64,000 nucleotides of DNA from Chersky-840 sp963848335 (GCA_963848335.1 CAWKDD010000001.1:1612001-1676000); one strand, 5' to 3'; shown: positions 20,113-28,861, counted from the stretch's first letter. Notes: generated from the letters alone by a model not told the origin. A program made the numbers and translations.

Positions 20113-20619
20113 TCAGAAGATCCCCGCCGCCAGCCCCGCCGCCATGGTGGCCCCGAGCTCGGCGGCGCGTTCCACATCGGTGGCGCCGATGGCGCCCACC
20201 ACCGTCACCGGGGGGAGCACGCGGCGCCAACGCAGACCGGTGGCGATGCGCTCGACGCTGGCCACGGCCCCTTCGACGTCGGTGTCGCCCTTGACCAGCA
20301 ACGCGTAGGGGAGCCCCACGGTGTGGTCCAGGCAGGGGTGGTAGATGCGCTCGAAGAAGTCCTTCACGGCCCCCGACATGTAGCCGAAGTTGGCGGGGGT
20401 GACCACGAGGATGCCATGGGCCCACAGTGCGTCCTCGGGCCCGGCGTCGAAGGCTCCGAGGGCCCGGAGGCCGATCTCGTCTCCGGCCGCCGCCGCGGCC
20501 GCCTCCACCGCCGCGTCGCACAGCACCCGGGTCGAGCCGGTCCGGGAGTGGGACACCACCAGCAGATGGCGGCCCGGCTCCCCGTCCCGGTCCGTGCCGG
20601 TGTCGACACCGTGGCCCAT
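20113..20619 (-). CDS. Flavodoxin-like NAD(P)H-dependent FMN reductase
   Basis: A 168-residue single-domain protein with a flavodoxin-like fold. The phosphate loop for FMN is Ser-His-Ser-Arg-Thr-Gly-Ser-Thr-Arg near residue 24. The second flavin loop includes Thr-Pro-Ala-Asn-Phe-Gly-Tyr-Met-Ser-Gly near residue 76, followed by Lys-Asp-Phe-Phe-Glu-Arg. This pattern is shared with NADPH-dependent FMN reductases and WrbA-like proteins. The open frame extends upstream, but ATG 20619 gives the usual short N-terminus. It is divergent from the DHA2 transporter at 20698, with 78 bases between them. Confidence 0.82.
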   Translation of the reverse strand: MGHGVDTGTDRDGEPGRHLLVVSHSRTGSTRVLCDAAVEAAAAAAGDEIGLRALGAFDAGPEDALWAHGILVVTPANFGYMSGAVKDFFERIYHPCLDHTVGLPYALLVKGDTDVEGAVASVERIATGLRWRRVLPPVTVVGAIGATDVERAAELGATMAAGLAAGIF

Positions 20620-20697
20620 CGGCCCGATGGTACGGACACCCGGGGGCGGGGACAACGGCGTCACGGGACCCGACGCGGCCCGTGGCATCATCGGTGG

Positions 20698-22227
20698 ATG
20701 ACGGCTCGTGACGCGTCGGCCGACGGGCACGACCCCGGAATGCCCCGAGCGCGCCACGTGTCGTCGGGGATGATCCTCGCCCTGGTGTGCGTGGGGCAGT
20801 TCATGGTGGTCCTGGACCTGTCGATCGTGAACGTGGCGCTGCCGTCGATGCAGCGCGACCTCGATTTCAGCACTCCGGGACTGCAGTGGGTCGTCAACGC
20901 CTATGCCCTGTCCTTCGGCGGCTTCCTGCTCCTGGGCGGCCGCGCCGCCGACCTGTTCGGCCGGCGCCGCATCTTCATGCTCGGTTTGCTGCTGTTCGCA
21001 GGAGCCAGCCTGGTGTGCGCCGTGGCCCAGAACCAGTTCATGCTCGTGGGCGCCCGCACCTTGCAGGGCCTGGGCGCGGCGGTGCTGTCCCCGGCCACGT
21101 TGACCATCCTCACCATGACCTTCACCACTCCCGCCCAACGATCGCGCGCCCTCGGCATCTGGAGCGCCATGGCCGCGGTGGGTGGCGCCTCGGGAGCATT
21201 GCTCGGGGGCATCCTCACCGACCTGTTGTCATGGCGCTGGATCTTCTACATCAATGTTCCCATCGCGGCGGCCGCCCTGGTGGCGGCCAGAGTGGTGCTG
21301 GTCGAGACGCGCGCCGAGGGGGAGCGGCCGTCGCTCGACGTCCCGGGGGCGATCGCCGTGACCGGCGGGCTGGTGGCGCTGGTGTACGCCGTGGCCGGCA
21401 CCAACACGCACGCCTGGTCCTCGACGGCCACGGTGGTACCCCTCGTCATCTCGGCCGTGTGCCTGGCCGCGTTCGTGCTGATCGAGACCAAGCTGTCTCG
21501 GGCGCCGCTCGTCCCCTTCGAGCTGTTCCGGTCCCGCGGGCTCAGCGCCGCCAACCTCGCCATGCTGTTCGCGGGCGGCGCCATGTTCTCCATGTGGTTC
21601 TTCGTCTCTCTGTACCTCCAGGACGTGCTGCGGTTCTCCCCGCTCGTGACGGGCGTGGGCTTCTTGCCCCAGACCGCCGCCATAGCCATCGGCGCCCAGA
21701 TCAGCGCGCGCCTCGTCCCCCGCCTGGGCCCGCGCCTGCCGTTGCTGGTCGGGGTGCTCATGAGCGCGTCGGGCCTCGAGTGGTTGTCGCGCGCCGGGCC
21801 CACCGGCTCGTACTGGGGATCGGTGTTCGGGGGTTCGGACCTCGCCACCTTCGGCATGGGCCTGGCCATCACTCCGCTCGCCTTCGCCGCCACCGCCGGG
21901 GTGGCGCCCACGCGGGCGGGGCTGGCATCGGGTGTGCTCAACACCAGTCGCCAGGTCGGCGCGTCCATCGCCTTGGCGGCCCTCGCCACCGTCGCCGCCG
22001 ACCGGACCCAGGCGCTGCTGGCCGCCGGTCGCGGCGGGGTCCCCACCGCCGCCCACAAGGCCGCCGCTCTGACGGCCGGGTTCTCCCGGGGCTTCACCGG
22101 GGCGGCCGCCATCGCCTTCGTCGGGGTGGTCGCCGCGCTCTTCGTCCCCAGTCGTACGGGACGCCAGGACCCCGTCCCCGCCGAGGCGCCGTCCCCGGCG
22201 CCCGGTTTGGTCGACGCCGAAGGCTGA
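20698..22227 (+). CDS. DHA2-family (EmrB/QacA-like) drug exporter
   Basis: A 509-residue MFS exporter with about 14 membrane helices, the usual DHA2 size. Motif D1 is Leu-Asp-Leu-Ser-Ile-Val-Asn-Val-Ala-Leu-Pro (about 38-48). Motif A is Arg-Ala-Ala-Asp-Leu-Phe-Gly-Arg-Arg-Arg near 84. Motif C, Gly-Gly-Ala-Ser-Gly-Ala-Leu-Leu-Gly-Gly, is in helix 5. It probably exports lipophilic drugs or a lipid-like product using the proton gradient. ATG 20698 is chosen because the first helix follows directly after 24 polar residues. A flavodoxin-like reductase is divergent upstream; no regulator is adjacent. Confidence 0.88.
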   Translation: MTARDASADGHDPGMPRARHVSSGMILALVCVGQFMVVLDLSIVNVALPSMQRDLDFSTPGLQWVVNAYALSFGGFLLLGGRAADLFGRRRIFMLGLLLFAGASLVCAVAQNQFMLVGARTLQGLGAAVLSPATLTILTMTFTTPAQRSRALGIWSAMAAVGGASGALLGGILTDLLSWRWIFYINVPIAAAALVAARVVLVETRAEGERPSLDVPGAIAVTGGLVALVYAVAGTNTHAWSSTATVVPLVISAVCLAAFVLIETKLSRAPLVPFELFRSRGLSAANLAMLFAGGAMFSMWFFVSLYLQDVLRFSPLVTGVGFLPQTAAIAIGAQISARLVPRLGPRLPLLVGVLMSASGLEWLSRAGPTGSYWGSVFGGSDLATFGMGLAITPLAFAATAGVAPTRAGLASGVLNTSRQVGASIALAALATVAADRTQALLAAGRGGVPTAAHKAAALTAGFSRGFTGAAAIAFVGVVAALFVPSRTGRQDPVPAEAPSPAPGLVDAEG

Positions 22228-22242
22228 CGCCGCCGGTGACGG

Positions 22243-23862
22243 TCAGGCGGGCAGCGACGGTTGCGCGGCCGAGGCCGGGCCGGCACCGAAGAGCGAGAAG
22301 ACGTTCTCCATCATCCGCCACAGCACGGGCGTGACACCGGGGATGGGCGCGAACACGATGTTGGTGTCGATGTCGGGGGCGTCGGACAACCTGCACACGA
22401 ACATGGCCGATCCCGTGGCGAGCACCCCGCCGCCACCGGGAACGGTGTAGTAGGTCATGTCCGAGACCCGACCCGGCCCACGGTTGGCCACGGGGGAGTG
22501 GGCCAGGACGGTGACATTGGCCGGCCCGCTCAACCCCGGTTGGTGGCAGTCGTACTCACCCTGGACGACCTGGGCCAGACGTTGGCCGTCGACCAGGCCC
22601 GTGCCCTCGAAGATCCACGCTCCGGCGTCGGCCACGACCATGTCCGCCTTGGCGTCGACATCGGCGTACTGCGAGCCCACCAGCTCTTGCTCGGGACGGG
22701 GCATGGGACCGTCGGGCCAGTTGTAGGTGACCTCGGCGGGGTCGGTCCCGTACAGCGGGTCCTGGCTGGCGAGGTCGGTCTTGTAGCACACCTCGCGGCG
22801 GTCCTCGCCGAGGGGGGAGGGCTCCAGACGGATATGGCGGTACACGGCGTTGGCCCCCAAGAACGCCAGGTTCACCCCCTGGGTCAGGGCCTGGGAGGCG
22901 CCGGCGCGCATGGCGCTCGACCAGTACTCGTCGTGGCCCAGGCTGAACAGGCAGCGATGGCCGGCCAGGGCCCCGGGGCGCTGATGGAGGTCGATGTCGG
23001 TGAGGTAGGTGACGTCGAGCCCCAGCCTCTCGGCCAGGAAGATCAGCGGGAACTCGTTGCCCATGAAGTCCGGGGCACCCCAACCCCTCTGGTCGTAAGG
23101 GCGGTCGAACGACACCACCCGTGAACGGTTGGTGCTCCCGGTCTCGCCCACCCGGACCGTCCCCGGGCCGACGTACAGGCTCCTGCTCCCATAGGCGTTG
23201 TAGGCCTGCCACGTCGTGACCGAGTGCATGACGGCGAAGGCGGCGGTGCTGTCGTCGTCGCGCACGCACAGGGGGATGTACCCCCCGCTGGCCCCGTTGT
23301 CGGTGCCGGTGATCTTGAACAGGTAGGCCCCCGGTGGCCACGAGGGATCGACCTCGACCTTCAGGGTCGGTTGCCACTGGCATTCGACCATGAAGGTGTC
23401 GGGTGTCACGGTGGGAGGCGGCTGGCTGTTCCCTCCGGCGTAGGTGCCCGAACGCCACACCAGACGGCCACCGAGACCGCCGTAGTACCCCATCCGGTAC
23501 AGCTCCACCCGGTAGCCCATAGCCGGTGGGTCGACGAAGAGCGTCACCACGTCTCCGTGGACCGCGCTCACCATGTCCGAGTAGCCGTAGATCCGTTTCG
23601 TGGCGCTCATCACCCAGTCGAGCGTCCCCGGAAGCCGGTTCTCCGCCACCACCCAGTCCGCACTGGGGACCGACACGCCGCTGTCGAGGGTGACCATGCG
23701 CACGTCGTCGGGAGCGGTGCTGGGCTTGGTCCTCGGTCCCCGGCCGGTTCCCCGACGATGCTCTCGACGCGCCGCGTCCTTCGGACCGCCCCGCTCGGCG
23801 AGCTCCCAGGCGGCCCCGCCCAACGCGGCCAGGCTCACGCCGGCCCCGGTGGCGCGCAGCAA
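22243..23862 (-). CDS. Probable Tat-exported N,N-dimethylformamidase-like large-subunit protein
   Basis: About 540 residues resembling the large (beta) subunit C-terminal domain of N,N-dimethylformamidase. The pattern Tyr-Arg-Val-Glu-Leu-Tyr-Arg-Met-Gly-Tyr-Tyr-Gly-Gly is a family hallmark, and Gly-His-Asp-Glu-Tyr-Trp-Ser is a conserved metal-site-like motif near residue 303. The true substrate is unlikely to be known for this branch. Just before the TTG at 23862, the same frame encodes Thr-Arg-Arg-Ala-Leu-Leu-Arg, a twin-arginine motif, followed by a hydrophobic Ala/Gly stretch, so the protein is probably exported folded. No ATG or GTG exists in this frame between the TAG at 23962-23964 and 23862, so the true start is missing or hidden by an indel, perhaps in the poly-C run near 23928. 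Confidence 0.72.
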   Translation of the reverse strand: MLRATGAGVSLAALGGAAWELAERGGPKDAARREHRRGTGRGPRTKPSTAPDDVRMVTLDSGVSVPSADWVVAENRLPGTLDWVMSATKRIYGYSDMVSAVHGDVVTLFVDPPAMGYRVELYRMGYYGGLGGRLVWRSGTYAGGNSQPPPTVTPDTFMVECQWQPTLKVEVDPSWPPGAYLFKITGTDNGASGGYIPLCVRDDDSTAAFAVMHSVTTWQAYNAYGSRSLYVGPGTVRVGETGSTNRSRVVSFDRPYDQRGWGAPDFMGNEFPLIFLAERLGLDVTYLTDIDLHQRPGALAGHRCLFSLGHDEYWSSAMRAGASQALTQGVNLAFLGANAVYRHIRLEPSPLGEDRREVCYKTDLASQDPLYGTDPAEVTYNWPDGPMPRPEQELVGSQYADVDAKADMVVADAGAWIFEGTGLVDGQRLAQVVQGEYDCHQPGLSGPANVTVLAHSPVANRGPGRVSDMTYYTVPGGGGVLATGSAMFVCRLSDAPDIDTNIVFAPIPGVTPVLWRMMENVFSLFGAGPASAAQPSLPA

Positions 23863-24050
23863 CGCCCGCCGGGTGACGACCGGCGTGCGCGCCGAGCCTG
23901 GGTCCCGGACGTCACGGGGCCGACCAGGGGGGGAGGAGTCGGGGGAACCGATACAAAGAGCCTAATAGGGGCCACCCCGACACCCCAGGTCGGCGCCTTC
24001 GATGCCGCCGCCACGCCCGAGGGGCATACCCGAGCGGTGCCATGGCACCT

Positions 24051-24064
24051 CGAACATATGTTCG
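24051..24064 (+). promoter_or_regulatory. LexA operator (SOS box)
   Basis: A perfect 14-base palindrome, CGAACATATGTTCG, which fits the Gram-positive/actinobacterial LexA consensus CGAAC-N4-GTTCG. It lies 26 bases upstream of the chosen GTG start of the radical SAM gene and is the only such site I found in the window. Confidence 0.85.
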
Positions 24065-24090
24065 CTACCATGGCCGCGGTGGGAGAGCCC

Positions 24091-25149
24091 GTGGCGTTCC
24101 GCTGGAGGAGAGCCGACGATGACGGCGGACAGCCCATGCTCTTTGCCGAGGAGGAGCTCGTCGACCGGCACGTCGGCCTGGGCGAGTACCGGGGCCTCGA
24201 ATTCCTCCACGTCAACGCTCGGCGCGTCATCAACGAGGTGCCGGCCGCGTCGCGGATGCCCTTCCGCTTCACCATCAACGCCTACCGGGGATGCAGCCAC
24301 GCCTGCGCGTACTGCTTCGCCCGTCCCACTCACGAATACCTCGGGCTCAACCTCGGCGACGACTTCGAACGCAAGTTGGTGGTGAAGGTGAACGCGGTGG
24401 ACCGCGTGCGCGCCGAGCTGCGCGCCGCGCACTGGCACGGCGACCACATCGCCATGGGCACCAACACCGATCCGTACCAACGGGCCGAAGGCCGCTACCA
24501 CCTCACCCGCGGCATCATCGAGGTGCTCGGCGAGGCCCGCAACCCCTTCTCGATCCTCACCAAGTCGACGCTCATCCTGCGTGACCTCGACCTCCTGGTC
24601 CACGCCGCGTCACGCACCGACGTGCACTGCAACCTCTCCATCGGGACGCTCGACGAGGACGTGTGGAAGGCCACCGAACCCGGCACTCCCCATCCCAGGC
24701 GCCGGGTCGAGGCGGTCCGGCGGCTCAACGACGCCGGCATTCCCACCGGTGTGCTCGTGGCACCGATCATCCCCGGCTGGTCGGACTCGCCCGAGCAGCT
24801 CCGAGCCGTCGCATCGGCCTGTGTCGAGGCGGGCGCCACCTTCGTGACGCCCATCGCCCTGCACCTGCGGCGCGGGGTCAAGGAGCATTTCCTGGAGTTC
24901 CTGCAACAGCGCCGTCCCGAGCTCCACCGCTCACTGGCCCGTCGCTACGCCCGCTCCGCCTACCTGCCCCGCACCGAGCAGCGGCTGATCGAGGAGCGCG
25001 TCCACTCCGTGGTGTCCCCCCAAAGACGCCGGCGCAGCCGCGCCGACACCTTCGGGCATCCCGCCGGCCCCGAGGCACCGCCTTCCCCCGGGTCGACGGG
25101 CGAGACGACCGCACCGGTGCGTCAGCTCCCGCTCCTGCCGCCGGCCTGA
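24091..25149 (+). CDS. Rv2578c-family radical SAM protein
   Basis: A 352-residue radical SAM enzyme. The iron-sulfur motif is Cys-Ser-His-Ala-Cys-Ala-Tyr-Cys (CX3CX2C) near residue 70. It is followed by Phe-Ala-Arg-Pro-Thr-His-Glu-Tyr-Leu and, further on, Gly-Thr-Asn-Thr-Asp-Pro-Tyr-Gln-Arg-Ala-Glu, both hallmarks of the Rv2578c/SplB-related group. The Arg-rich C-terminus resembles a nucleic-acid-binding tail. GTG 24091 follows a GGGAG ribosome binding site by five bases. Earlier ATGs at 24058 and 24070 overlap or abut the LexA site and have no ribosome binding site. Damage induction is expected from the operator; a nucleic-acid repair role is inferred, not proven. Confidence 0.88.
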   Translation: MAFRWRRADDDGGQPMLFAEEELVDRHVGLGEYRGLEFLHVNARRVINEVPAASRMPFRFTINAYRGCSHACAYCFARPTHEYLGLNLGDDFERKLVVKVNAVDRVRAELRAAHWHGDHIAMGTNTDPYQRAEGRYHLTRGIIEVLGEARNPFSILTKSTLILRDLDLLVHAASRTDVHCNLSIGTLDEDVWKATEPGTPHPRRRVEAVRRLNDAGIPTGVLVAPIIPGWSDSPEQLRAVASACVEAGATFVTPIALHLRRGVKEHFLEFLQQRRPELHRSLARRYARSAYLPRTEQRLIEERVHSVVSPQRRRRSRADTFGHPAGPEAPPSPGSTGETTAPVRQLPLLPPA

Positions 25150-25153
25150 AACA

Positions 25154-25170
25154 CCCGCCGGGCCCGCGGG
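25154..25170. terminator. Possible hairpin between convergent genes
   Basis: A 5-base stem (cccgc with gcggg) and a 7-base loop sit between the stops of the radical SAM gene and the TrpB2 gene. No T-run follows, so this is weak evidence for termination. Confidence 0.25.
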
Positions 25171-25184
25171 AGCCAGGGCCATCG

Positions 25185-26436
25185 TCAGGCTTCGATGAGA
25201 CGGCCGTGGAGGTAGTCGTCGTAGGCGCCCAGGTCCAAGAGCCCATGTCCCGAGTACGAGAACAAGATGACCTCCTCCCTCCCCGCCTCGCGTGCCGCCA
25301 GGGCCTCGTCGATCACGGCGCGGATGGCGTGGGCGGTCTCGGGAGCCGGGATGGGGCCCTCGGTGCGGGCGAACTGCACGGCGGCGTCGAAGACCTTGCC
25401 CTGGGGATAGGCGGCGGCGCCCATGCGGCCGTTCTTGACCAGGTTGCAGATGATGGGCGCGTCCCCGTGGTAGCGCAGGCCCCCGGCATGGATCGACGGA
25501 GGGACGAAATCGTGACCCAACGTGTACATGGCGAGCAGGGGTGTCATGCCCGCCGTGTCGCCGAAGTCGTACTCGAAGCGACCCTCGGTGAGCGTGGGGC
25601 ACGACGACGGTTCCACCGCCAGGAGGGCGACGTCGGCGTCGGGCACGAAGGGGAGGGCGATCCCTCCCAGGTTCGACCCGCCTCCGCACGACCCGATGAC
25701 GATGTCGGGACGTTCCTCCCCGGCCAGGGCGAGCTGCTCCTTGGCCTCGAGGCCGATCACCGTCTGGTGCAACAGCACGTGGTTGAGCACGGATCCGAGC
25801 GAGTAGTGCGAGTCCTCGCGACCCACGGCGTCGCGCACGGCGTCGCTGATGGCCGAACCCAGCGAGCCCGGGTGCCCGGGCTCGTCGACGGGGGAGGGCT
25901 CCACGTCCGCGCCCCACACTTCCATCATCACCCGGCGATAGGGCTTCTGCTCGAACGAGGCCCGCACCATGTAGACCTTGCACTCCAGGCCGAAAAGCGT
26001 CGTGGCGTAGGCCGAGCGCGCTGCCCCATTGGCCCGCTCCGGTCTCGGTGGTGAGGCGCGCCACCCCGGCGGCCTTGTTGTAGAAGGCCTGAGGCACCGC
26101 CGTGTTGGGCTTGTGCGACCCCGCGGGAGAGACCGACTCGTCCTTGTAGTAGATGCGGGCCGGCGTGTGCAGGGCCTGCTCCAGTCGCCGGGCCCGCACC
26201 AGGGGGGTGGGCCGCCACGCCCGCAACACGTCGAGCACCTCGCCGGGGATGTCGATCCACGGCTCCGCGCTGACTTCCTGCCCGATGAGCGCCATGGGGA
26301 ACAGCGGGGCCAGGTCGTCGGGGCCCACGGGCTGGCGAGTCGCGGGATGCAACGGGGGCTGGAGCGGCTCGGGCAGGTGCGGGACGACGTTGAACCACGC
26401 CTGGGGAAGGCGGTCGTCGCTGAGGATGAAACGCAT
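25185..26436 (-). CDS. trpB2: TrpB2-type tryptophan synthase beta-like PLP enzyme (one frame break)
   Basis: A PLP-dependent lyase of about 416 residues. The N-terminal extension with Met-Arg-Phe-Ile-Leu-Ser and Pro-Thr-Pro-Leu is typical of TrpB2 and not of TrpB1. The PLP lysine lies in Gly-Ser-His-Lys-Pro-Asn-Thr-Ala near residue 113, and the phosphate loop is Gly-Ser-Cys-Gly-Gly-Gly-Ser-Asn. One frame change occurs at 26010-26013, where removing one G from a GG restores Ser-Ala-Leu-Ala-Tyr-Ala-Thr. TrpB2 joins indole and serine to make tryptophan but does not pair with TrpA as tightly, and no trpA is nearby. Start ATG 26436 has a GGAGG-like site upstream. Confidence 0.85.
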
Positions 26437-26571
26437 GGAAGCCTCCTCGTGTCCTGATACGTCGGCGGACGGGCGCCGTGGCCTGTGGGCTCGGCGACCG
26501 ACTGTACCGGGGTGCCGTCGTGCCCGGCCGGGTAGGCGCCCGCGCCCGCGGCCGTCTGCCAACATGACCGG

Positions 26572-27348
26572 GTGCACGACCACGAAGCAAAGGGCACGTG
26601 GGTGATCGACCTCGACGGGGTGGTGTGGCTCGCCGAAGAGCCCATCCCCGGTTCGGCCGACGCCGTGGCGCAGTTGCGACGGGCCGGGTTCGACGTGGTC
26701 TTCGCCACCAACAACGCGTCGCCGACCGTCGCCGAGCTCCGGGCCCGCCTGGCGCGCGCCGGCATCGAGGCCGAACCCGACGAGCTCGTGACGTCGGCGC
26801 AGGCGGCCGCCTCCATGCTCGAGCCGGGGTCCACGGCGGTGGTGTGCGCCGACGGCGGGGTGCTCGAGGCACTCGCGGCCCGGGGCGTCACGGTGGTGGC
26901 CGAGGGCCCCGCCGACGCCGTGGTGGTCGGATGGACGCGGCACTTCGACTTCGACCTGCTGGCCACGGCGGCGACGGCGGTGCGCCTGGGAGCCCGCTTC
27001 ATCGGCACCAACGAGGACCCCACCCACCCCACGCCCAAGCGCCTGCTCCCGGGATCGGGGGCCATCCTCGCCGCCGTGGCGACCGCCGCCCAGGCCGTGC
27101 CCGAGGTGGCCGGGAAGCCCCATGGGCCCTTGGTGGCGCTGTTGCAGGAGCGTGCACCGGACGCCGTGCTCGTGGTGGGGGACCGCCCTTCGACCGACGG
27201 AGCGTTGGCGCGCCGCCTCGGGCTCCCCTTCGCGCTGGTGCGCACAGGGGTGACCTCCGACGGTCGTGAGCCCATGGTGGTCGAGCCCGACGAGGAGGCC
27301 GACGACCTGAGGGCTCTCGTGGCGCGACACCTCGAGCCCGCCGGCTGA
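26572..27348 (+). CDS. HAD-IIA family phosphatase (NagD/glycerol-phosphate phosphatase-like)
   Basis: A 258-residue HAD hydrolase. Motif I is Asp-Leu-Asp-Gly-Val-Val-Trp (about 13-19), with the nucleophile Asp first. Motif II is Ala-Thr-Asn-Asn-Ala-Ser. Motif III/IV includes Gly-Lys-Pro near 186 and Val-Val-Gly-Asp-Arg-Pro-Ser-Thr-Asp near 203. The cap domain between them places it in subclass IIA, with NagD and Rv1692-type phosphatases that act on glycerol 3-phosphate or similar small sugar phosphates. In actinobacteria this gene often precedes tlyA, nadK and recN, as here. The GTG start at 26572 gives a short N-terminus before motif I. Confidence 0.9.
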   Translation: MHDHEAKGTWVIDLDGVVWLAEEPIPGSADAVAQLRRAGFDVVFATNNASPTVAELRARLARAGIEAEPDELVTSAQAAASMLEPGSTAVVCADGGVLEALAARGVTVVAEGPADAVVVGWTRHFDFDLLATAATAVRLGARFIGTNEDPTHPTPKRLLPGSGAILAAVATAAQAVPEVAGKPHGPLVALLQERAPDAVLVVGDRPSTDGALARRLGLPFALVRTGVTSDGREPMVVEPDEEADDLRALVARHLEPAG

Positions 27349-27470
27349 TCCGGCGCACAGAGCGACCTCTGCCGAGCAGGCCCTTCACCGGAGACGCTTC
27401 TCGCCGGTGGGCTCGGCAAAAGGACTTCCGGCCCCTTGCCGCCTCGCGAGGGGGGTCGTAGCGTGGCGCC

Positions 27471-27980
27471 ATGACGGAGAACGACGGACTGCGACGCTAC
27501 ATCGAAGCCGCCACGGCACTCACCCAGATCACCCGTTCGCGAGCCGAGGAATTGGTACGGGAGCTGATCAAGGCGGGCGAGCTCGAGCGTCATCGTGCCC
27601 AGGACTGGGTCGAAGAGCTCGTGAAGGTGAGCCGCGAGCGCTCCGAGGCTCTCGTCGCCACGGTACGCGGCGAAGTGCGCCAGCAGCTCAAGGAGAGTGG
27701 CTTCACCAACGTCGACGACCTCGCCAAGAAGGTTGCCGACGTCCTGGCGCGCTCGCAGGCGGCGGGACGCAAGGTCACCCAGCGGTCGTCGAAGAAGGCC
27801 AAGAAGAACGCGGCCAAGAGCAGCGCCAAGAAGAGCAGTGCCAAGAAGTCGGGCGCCAAGAGCGGCGCCAAGAAGAGCAGTGCCAAGAAGTCGGGCGCCA
27901 AGAAGAGCGGTACCGCCAAGACCGCCACGCGCCCGGCGACGGGCGTCAAGAAGGCGAGCGCGACGAAGGCGGGCGCCTGA
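27471..27980 (+). CDS. Phasin-like protein with Lys/Ser/Ala-rich histone-like tail
   Basis: A 169-residue protein. Residues 1-105 are amphipathic helices with many Glu/Arg/Leu residues, resembling the phasin-like/polyhydroxyalkanoate-synthesis-regulator family. Residues 106-169 are about one-third Lys, with repeats such as Lys-Lys-Ser-Ser-Ala-Lys-Lys-Ser-Gly-Ala, like the tail of histone H1 or of mycobacterial HupB. The helical part could bind granules or membranes and the tail DNA, but which applies is unknown. Actinobacterial genomes often have such a gene next to tlyA. ATG 27471 is clear, and the stop at 27980 overlaps the probable tlyA start. Confidence 0.72.
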   Translation: MTENDGLRRYIEAATALTQITRSRAEELVRELIKAGELERHRAQDWVEELVKVSRERSEALVATVRGEVRQQLKESGFTNVDDLAKKVADVLARSQAAGRKVTQRSSKKAKKNAAKSSAKKSSAKKSGAKSGAKKSSAKKSGAKKSGTAKTATRPATGVKKASATKAGA

Positions 27981-28855
27981 CTCCACGGGGCGTCCGCCGC
28001 AGGCTCGACACCGAGCTCGTGCGGCGGGGACTGGCCGCCTCCCGCGAGGCGGCGCGACAGCTCGTGGAGGGCGGTGCCGTGCTCGTCGGGGGCTCGCTCG
28101 CCGACAAGACGGCGCGACTCGTGTCGGAGTCCGAGCCCGTGGTCGTGAGGGACCCGGCCGCCCGCCGCTTCGTGTCACGAGGCGGCGACAAGCTCGATGC
28201 CGCCCTGGACCGTTTCGGGGTGGCCCCGGCGGGGCGCCGCTGCCTCGACGCCGGCGCCTCCACGGGCGGGTTCACCGACTGTCTTTTGCGTCGCGGCGCG
28301 TCCCTGGTCGTGGCCGTGGACGTCGGCCACGGCCAGCTCGACGCGTCGTTGCGTGGGGACCCCCGGGTCCATGTCCTCGAGAGGACGAACATCCGGAGCC
28401 TCGACCTGGCCTCTGTAGGAGGCGCGCCGTTCGACCTCGTCGTGGCCGACCTGTCCTTCATCTCCCTCGCCACCGTCGCCCCCGTTCTGGCCGGCGAGCT
28501 GGCCGTCCCGGGCGCCGACGTCGTGGTCCTGGTCAAGCCCCAGTTCGAGGCGGGCCGGGTCGAGGCGAGCCGGGGCAAAGGGGTGATCCGGCTCCCCGAA
28601 GTGCGCCGCGCCGCGCTGGACCGGGTGGCCTCCGCCTTCGCGTCGCAGGGAGCCACCATCATGGGGGCCATGGCATCACCGCTCCTGGGCCCGGCCGGCA
28701 ATGCCGAGTTCCTCCTCCACGCCCGGGCCCACGCCGAACCCGGCGATCTCGCCCCTCGATCGGGTCAGGCCCTGGCCGCTCTCCTCGACGCCGCCGTGGG
28801 CAGCGCCCCCGACGCCGCGGGGCCCGACACCGCGCCCCGGCCCGAGGCCCGGTAG
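27977..28855 (+). CDS. tlyA: TlyA-like 2'-O-methyltransferase/RNA-binding protein
   Basis: About 292 residues: an N-terminal S4 RNA-binding domain (about 8-65) and a FtsJ-like methyltransferase domain. Residues expected for the K-D-K-E centre are seen in Gly-Gly-Asp-Lys-Leu, Val-Val-Ala-Asp-Leu-Ser-Phe and Val-Leu-Val-Lys-Pro-Gln-Phe-Glu. TlyA methylates 2'-O of rRNA nucleotides; the related mycobacterial enzyme affects capreomycin sensitivity. The S4 domain needs Arg-Leu-Asp-Thr-Glu-Leu upstream of the first GTG at 28019, so the start is earlier. The only candidate near is CTG 27977, overlapping the stop of the previous gene (CTGA). I give that start with reserve. Seven bases separate it from nadK. 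Confidence 0.85.
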   Translation: MTPRGVRRRLDTELVRRGLAASREAARQLVEGGAVLVGGSLADKTARLVSESEPVVVRDPAARRFVSRGGDKLDAALDRFGVAPAGRRCLDAGASTGGFTDCLLRRGASLVVAVDVGHGQLDASLRGDPRVHVLERTNIRSLDLASVGGAPFDLVVADLSFISLATVAPVLAGELAVPGADVVVLVKPQFEAGRVEASRGKGVIRLPEVRRAALDRVASAFASQGATIMGAMASPLLGPAGNAEFLLHARAHAEPGDLAPRSGQALAALLDAAVGSAPDAAGPDTAPRPEAR

Positions 28856-28861
28856 CCCGCC

